Origin: Alphaproteobacteria bacterium
GTDB taxonomy: Bacteria > Pseudomonadota > Alphaproteobacteria > Reyranellales > Reyranellaceae
Length of the DNA: 10,571 bases
Assembly (NCBI GenBank): GCA_013290035.1
Contig: JABCYT010000057.1
Location: forward strand, 1-10,571
Reading direction: 5' to 3'
In this document: in pieces, positions 7,975 through 10,571 of the stretch
How positions within the stretch are numbered: position 1 is the first letter of the stretch
Layout of the letters: each line of letters opens with the position of its first letter
Notes under the pieces: model-generated
The model's input: the letters and a program-made list of their open reading frames with translations, nothing else
The model's database searches: none
Told to the model about the DNA's origin: nothing
Made by a program: the position numbers and the translations under genes

Positions 7975-8972
7975 GCGGCACCGATCCGCCGCCGGGCGGG
8001 CGGCAGCAGGCGGTCGACCCAGGCTCGCAAGGGCGCCAAAGCGTCGTGTTGCAGCGAACGCTCGAACATCCGCCAGACACGCGGCAGATGGGGCAGATAG
8101 TCGGGCTTGCCGTCGCGCTTCAGCAGCCGGATGAACAGCCCGATGATGCGGGCGTGACGCTGGGCCGCCATCACGGCGAAACCGGTGCCGAAGTCTTTTT
8201 TGTCGAGCCCCGTTTCGTCGAGGTAGCGGGCCAGGCAGGCGGCGTGCACGGCGGGCGAAACGTCACGGCGGGCATCCTCGATCAGGGAGACGAGATCGTA
8301 GGAGGGGTGACCCTGCTGCGCATCCTGGAAATCGAGCAGGCCGCAGGCCATGACGCCGGGTCGAGCCGGCAACCACATGAGATTGTCCTTGTGGTAGTCG
8401 CGCAGCAGCAACGTGTCGCTCGCCGCCGGCAGGTTGGCGAGGCAGGCGCGCCAGGCGGCGCGATAGGCCGCCGTCTCCTCGTCCGGTGTCGGCCGGCCGC
8501 TGGCGGCGGGCAGATACCAGTCGGGCAGCAGCATCGCCGCATCGATCAGCGCCTCGCCGGCATAAGCGCCGAGGCCGGGCAACGGCGCGCGTTGGCCGGC
8601 ATGATGCAAGACGACCAGCACGTCGGTGGCGCGCGTATAGAGCTCGCCTTCGTCGCCACCCGCTTCGAGCACGCGGGCGAAGGTGTCGTCGCCGAGATCT
8701 TCCAGCAGCAGGAAGCCGTTGGCCTCGTCCTCGGCATGGATCACCGGCGCGCTGAGACCGAGCCCGATCAGGTGACGGCCGATGCGCACGAACGGCCGCA
8801 CGTCTTCCTGCGGCGGCGGGGCATCCATGACGACGGCCGAGCCGCTCGGCCGGCGAAGCCTGAAGTACTTGCGGAACGAGGCGTCGCCCGCCAGCAGCCG
8901 CTCGTCGGCGTCACCCCAGCCGGCGTGGCGGACGAAATCGGCGCGCAGCCGGTCGCGTTCAGAGGCCGCCAA
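7971..8972 (-). CDS. amgK: AmgK-like anomeric sugar kinase (aminoglycoside phosphotransferase fold), 333 aa, TTG start
   Basis: The likely role is ATP-dependent phosphorylation of N-acetylmuramic acid, and often N-acetylglucosamine, at the anomeric hydroxyl, giving the substrate of the MurU-like enzyme encoded next. The fold is that of the aminoglycoside/choline kinase family: an N-lobe GDASFRKYFRL (residues 29-39) and LLLEDLGDD (88-96), the catalytic loop LLRDYHKDNLMW (189-200; Asp192, Asn197), and the metal-binding stretch LLDFQDAQQGHPSYDL (212-227; Asp214). Nothing catalytic is missing. I take the TTG at 8972 as the start: GGGAG lies 9 bases upstream, no ATG or GTG is available nearby, and the product then begins just before the family's conserved region. 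The gene overlaps tsaE by 14 bases in another frame. In many Hyphomicrobiales the two are one fused protein; here they are separate. Real antibiotic resistance is unlikely; substrate choice is inferred from context. Confidence 0.85.
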   Translation of the reverse strand: MAASERDRLRADFVRHAGWGDADERLLAGDASFRKYFRLRRPSGSAVVMDAPPPQEDVRPFVRIGRHLIGLGLSAPVIHAEDEANGFLLLEDLGDDTFARVLEAGGDEGELYTRATDVLVVLHHAGQRAPLPGLGAYAGEALIDAAMLLPDWYLPAASGRPTPDEETAAYRAAWRACLANLPAASDTLLLRDYHKDNLMWLPARPGVMACGLLDFQDAQQGHPSYDLVSLIEDARRDVSPAVHAACLARYLDETGLDKKDFGTGFAVMAAQRHARIIGLFIRLLKRDGKPDYLPHLPRVWRMFERSLQHDALAPLRAWVDRLLPPARRRIGAA

Positions 8973-9402
8973 AGCGGGCTTCTCCCTGCAGATCGGCGCG
9001 CCTGCCGTCGCCCTCCATGGCCAGCGTCACCGTGAGCCGCTCGCGGGGCAGCAGCGTGCCCAGCCGTTCCGCCCATTCAACCAGCGCCACGCCGTCGGCG
9101 CGCGCCTCCTCCCAGCCCAGTTCGAACACCTGCTCCGGCTCCTCCAGGCGGTAGAGGTCGAAGTGCCAGAAGACGCCCACCGGCGTGTCGTAGACCTCGA
9201 CCAGGGTGAAGGTCGGGCTGGGCACGATCAGCGCCGGATCGCCCGAAGCGGCGCGCAGGATGGCACGCGCCAGCGTGGTTTTGCCGACACCCAGCCCGCC
9301 CTGCAAGGCCACGACGTCACGCGGCTTCAGGCGCCCGGCGAGGGACGCCCCCAGCCGCTCCGTGGCGGCTTCGTCAGGCAGGAAAAAAGAAAAAGTCGGC
9401 AC
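8959..9402 (-). CDS. tsaE: TsaE: ATPase of the tRNA t6A modification complex, 147 aa, GTG start
   Basis: TsaE works with TsaB and TsaD to place the threonylcarbamoyl group on A37 of ANN-decoding tRNAs; its ATP hydrolysis resets the complex. The P-loop GGLGVGKTT is at residues 35-43 (Lys41), followed by PSPTFTL (61-67), HFDLYRL (80-86, with Asp82) and VEWAER (108-113, with Glu109), all family hallmarks. The length of 147 residues is normal and LPDEAATERLG at 8-18 aligns with the usual N-terminus. The GTG at 9402 is the only reasonable start: an in-frame TAA lies 8 codons upstream and no ATG or TTG occurs before the conserved region. GGGAG stands 5 bases ahead of it. The first codons and the start lie inside a strong hairpin and T-run that look like the ahcY terminator, so expression of this gene is probably restrained or set by read-through. 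It leads the tsaE-amgK-murU-addB-addA unit. Confidence 0.95.
   Translation of the reverse strand: MPTFSFFLPDEAATERLGASLAGRLKPRDVVALQGGLGVGKTTLARAILRAASGDPALIVPSPTFTLVEVYDTPVGVFWHFDLYRLEEPEQVFELGWEEARADGVALVEWAERLGTLLPRERLTVTLAMEGDGRRADLQGEARFGGL
8982..8986 (-). promoter_or_regulatory. Shine-Dalgarno site of amgK, inside the tsaE coding end
   Basis: Minus-strand GGGAG stands 9 bases before the TTG at 8972. It lies within the tsaE codons for Gln-Gly-Glu near the TsaE C-terminus. It is the main evidence for the unusual TTG start. Confidence 0.65.
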
Positions 9403-9425
9403 CGGCGCTCCCGATGCCGACTTTT
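9381..9425 (-). terminator. Intrinsic terminator of ahcY, overlapping the tsaE ribosome-binding site and start
   Basis: On the minus strand the arm AAAAGUCGGCAUCGG (9425-9411) pairs with CCGGUGCCGACUUUU (9405-9391) over 15 base pairs with a single U-G wobble and the 5-base loop GAGCG. The last four U of the stem run on into UCUUUUUUCC (9390-9381). The hairpin starts 35 bases after the ahcY stop, a usual place for a terminator. On the plus strand the wobble becomes an A-C mismatch and only four T follow, so the structure is built for minus-strand transcription. The tsaE GTG start (9402-9400) lies wholly in the 3' arm, and half of its GGGAG sits in the loop. Confidence 0.85.
9408..9412 (-). promoter_or_regulatory. 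Shine-Dalgarno site of tsaE, in the hairpin top
   Basis: Minus-strand GGGAG ends 5 bases before the GTG at 9402. Its GAG lies in the 5-base loop and its first two G in the upper stem, so it would be only partly open when the hairpin is folded. Confidence 0.65.
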
Positions 9426-9460
9426 AACACGTTGCCCCCGGCGTGCGTCCTGTGGGTCGA

Positions 9461-10571
9461 TCAGTAGCGGTAGAGATCGCCCTTGAAGGGGCCGAGCTCG
9501 GGCACGCCGATGTACTTCGCCTGGTCGGGACGGAGCTTGGTCAGCTTGGCGCCGACCTTTTCGAGATGCAGGGCCGCCACCTTCTCGTCGAGCGACTTGG
9601 GGAGGGTGTAGACCTTCTTCTCGTACTTGCCCGGGTTGGCGAAGATCTCGATCTGCGCCAGCGTCTGGTTGGAGAACGAGGCCGACATCACGAAGCTCGG
9701 ATGGCCGGTGGCGTTGCCGAGATTGACCAGCCGGCCTTCGGACAGCACGATGATGCGCTTGCCGTCGGGGAACTCGACCTCGTCGACCTGCGGCTTCACG
9801 TTGTGCCACTTGAAGTTCTTGAGGTTGCCGATCTGGATCTCGCTGTCGAAGTGGCCGATGTTGCAGACGATGGCGCGGTGCTTCATCGCCTTCATGTGGT
9901 CGAGCGTGATCACGTCGACATTGCCGGTGGCGGTGACGAAGATATCGGCACGCGGCGCGGCATCTTCCATGGTGACGACCTCGTAGCCCTCCATCGCCGC
10001 CTGCAGGGCGCAGATCGGATCGACCTCGGAGACCATGACGCGGCAGCCGGCCTGGCGCAGCGAGGCGGCGGAGCCTTTGCCGACGTCGCCGAAGCCCGCG
10101 ACCATGGCGACCTTGCCCGCCATCATGACGTCGGTGCCGCGGCGGATGCCGTCGACCAGCGATTCACGGCAGCCGTAGAGATTGTCGAACTTCGACTTGG
10201 TGACCGAATCGTTGACGTTGATGGCCGGCCACAGGAGTCGGCCATCCTTCTCCATCTGGTAGAGCCGGTGCACGCCAGTCGTGGTTTCCTCGGTGACGCC
10301 GCGGATCGCCGCGCCGAGCTTGGCGTACCAGCCGGGCTTGGCCTTGTTGGTCCTGGCGATCGCCTTGTAGAGGACCTCTTCCTCCTCGTTGGTCGGCTTG
10401 GCGATCAGCGAGGGGTCCTTCTCGGCGCGAATGCCGAGATGGACGAGCAGCGTGGCGTCGCCGCCGTCGTCCAGGATCATGTTGGGTTCGCCGCCGTCGC
10501 CCCATTCGAAGATCTTGTGGGTGTAGTCCCAGTACTCCTCGAGGCTCTCGCCCTTGATGGCGAAGACCGGC
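9461..10571 (-). CDS. ahcY: Adenosylhomocysteinase (S-adenosyl-L-homocysteine hydrolase), N-terminus outside window
   Basis: AhcY splits S-adenosylhomocysteine into adenosine and homocysteine with a tightly bound NAD, clearing the inhibitor left by methyltransferases and feeding methionine resynthesis in the cytoplasm. The window holds 369 C-terminal residues; about 100 N-terminal residues are missing compared with the usual 465-475. The frame stays open to the right edge and reads [14 protein letters not shown] before [12 protein letters not shown]. Next comes the roughly 40-residue insertion of the long bacterial/plant type (about window residues 45-85), then [14 protein letters not shown], the active-site region [17 protein letters not shown], the NAD-binding [12 protein letters not shown] (window residues about 157-168), and the NAD/substrate motifs ATGN and NIGHFDSEI. 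It ends in [10 protein letters not shown], the C-terminal tail that reaches into the partner subunit's NAD site. No residue I know to be essential is missing. The gene ends in a strong hairpin terminator; any upstream SAH riboswitch would lie outside the window. Confidence 0.98.
   Translation of the reverse strand, partial: PVFAIKGESLEEYWDYTHKIFEWGDGGEPNMILDDGGDATLLVHLGIRAEKDPSLIAKPTNEEEEVLYKAIARTNKAKPGWYAKLGAAIRGVTEETTTGVHRLYQMEKDGRLLWPAINVNDSVTKSKFDNLYGCRESLVDGIRRGTDVMMAGKVAMVAGFGDVGKGSAASLRQAGCRVMVSEVDPICALQAAMEGYEVVTMEDAAPRADIFVTATGNVDVITLDHMKAMKHRAIVCNIGHFDSEIQIGNLKNFKWHNVKPQVDEVEFPDGKRIIVLSEGRLVNLGNATGHPSFVMSASFSNQTLAQIEIFANPGKYEKKVYTLPKSLDEKVAALHLEKVGAKLTKLRPDQAKYIGVPELGPFKGDLYRY

Larger units (their letters stand above)
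858..9402 (-). other. Probable tsaE-amgK-murU-addB-addA operon
   Basis: Five minus-strand genes follow each other with overlaps only: 14 bases (tsaE/amgK), then 4, 4 and 4 bases (ATGA at each of the three later junctions). No intergenic space is left for a promoter or terminator, so co-transcription and translational coupling are likely. I find no clear -35/-10 pair for this unit in the 58 bases between ahcY and tsaE. A promoter inside ahcY or read-through of the ahcY terminator would have to drive it, unless a weak promoter escapes inspection. Confidence 0.75.

Noticed and set aside
7283..8080. Upstream in-frame extension of addB (798 bases)
   Set aside because: These bases encode murU and the end of the kinase in another frame; the ATG at 7282 overlaps the murU stop and gives a normal AddB length and N-terminus.
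7971..8972. Aminoglycoside resistance gene
   Set aside because: The fold is shared with aminoglycoside phosphotransferases, but the direct neighbour murU and the chromosomal context point to amino-sugar recycling.
9403..9460. Promoter for tsaE between ahcY and tsaE
   Set aside because: I found no convincing -35/-10 pair; GTGTTAAAAG near 9422-9431 is AT-rich but has no partner at the right distance, and it overlaps the terminator arm.

Overview
The window is GC-rich, gene-dense chromosomal DNA from an alphaproteobacterium. The evidence is the alphaproteobacterial-type AddB (no Walker A box, no iron-sulfur cysteines), the gene order ahcY - tsaE - sugar kinase - nucleotidyltransferase - addB - addA - trxA against a convergent folC, and an AhcY of the long bacterial type. 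I cannot name genus or species; a Rhodospirillales- or Hyphomicrobiales-like organism is a guess from gene order and base composition. I see no tRNA, rRNA, insertion sequence, phage gene, CRISPR array or sign of horizontal transfer, and no gene-free stretch longer than about 85 bases.

Layout, left to right. The 3' third of folC (plus strand) enters from the left edge and ends at 445. Everything else is on the minus strand. Only 7 bases separate the folC stop from the trxA stop, so the two genes converge. Then come trxA (453-773), addA (858-4340), addB (4337-7282), a MurU-like nucleotidyltransferase (7279-7974), an AmgK-like sugar kinase (7971-8972), tsaE (8959-9402) and the C-terminal part of ahcY (9461 to the right edge).

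In transcription order (right to left), tsaE, amgK, murU, addB and addA form a tight unit. tsaE and amgK overlap by 14 bases, with a TTG start for amgK. The next three junctions are all 4-base ATGA stop/start overlaps, which suggests translational coupling. A 7-bp hairpin and an 84-base gap separate addA from trxA, and trxA has its own good ribosome-binding site.

Functionally the unit joins three jobs. TsaE supports t6A modification of tRNA. AmgK and MurU would turn N-acetylmuramic acid (and probably other amino sugars) into UDP-MurNAc for wall recycling. AddAB is the helicase-nuclease that processes double-strand DNA ends for RecA. TrxA, AhcY (S-adenosylhomocysteine recycling) and FolC (folate polyglutamylation) are flanking housekeeping genes.

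I find no undescribed system. The most interesting structure is at 9381-9425. There a near-perfect 15-bp hairpin followed by a T-rich run looks like the intrinsic terminator of ahcY, yet the same bases hold the Shine-Dalgarno sequence, the GTG start and the first codons of tsaE.
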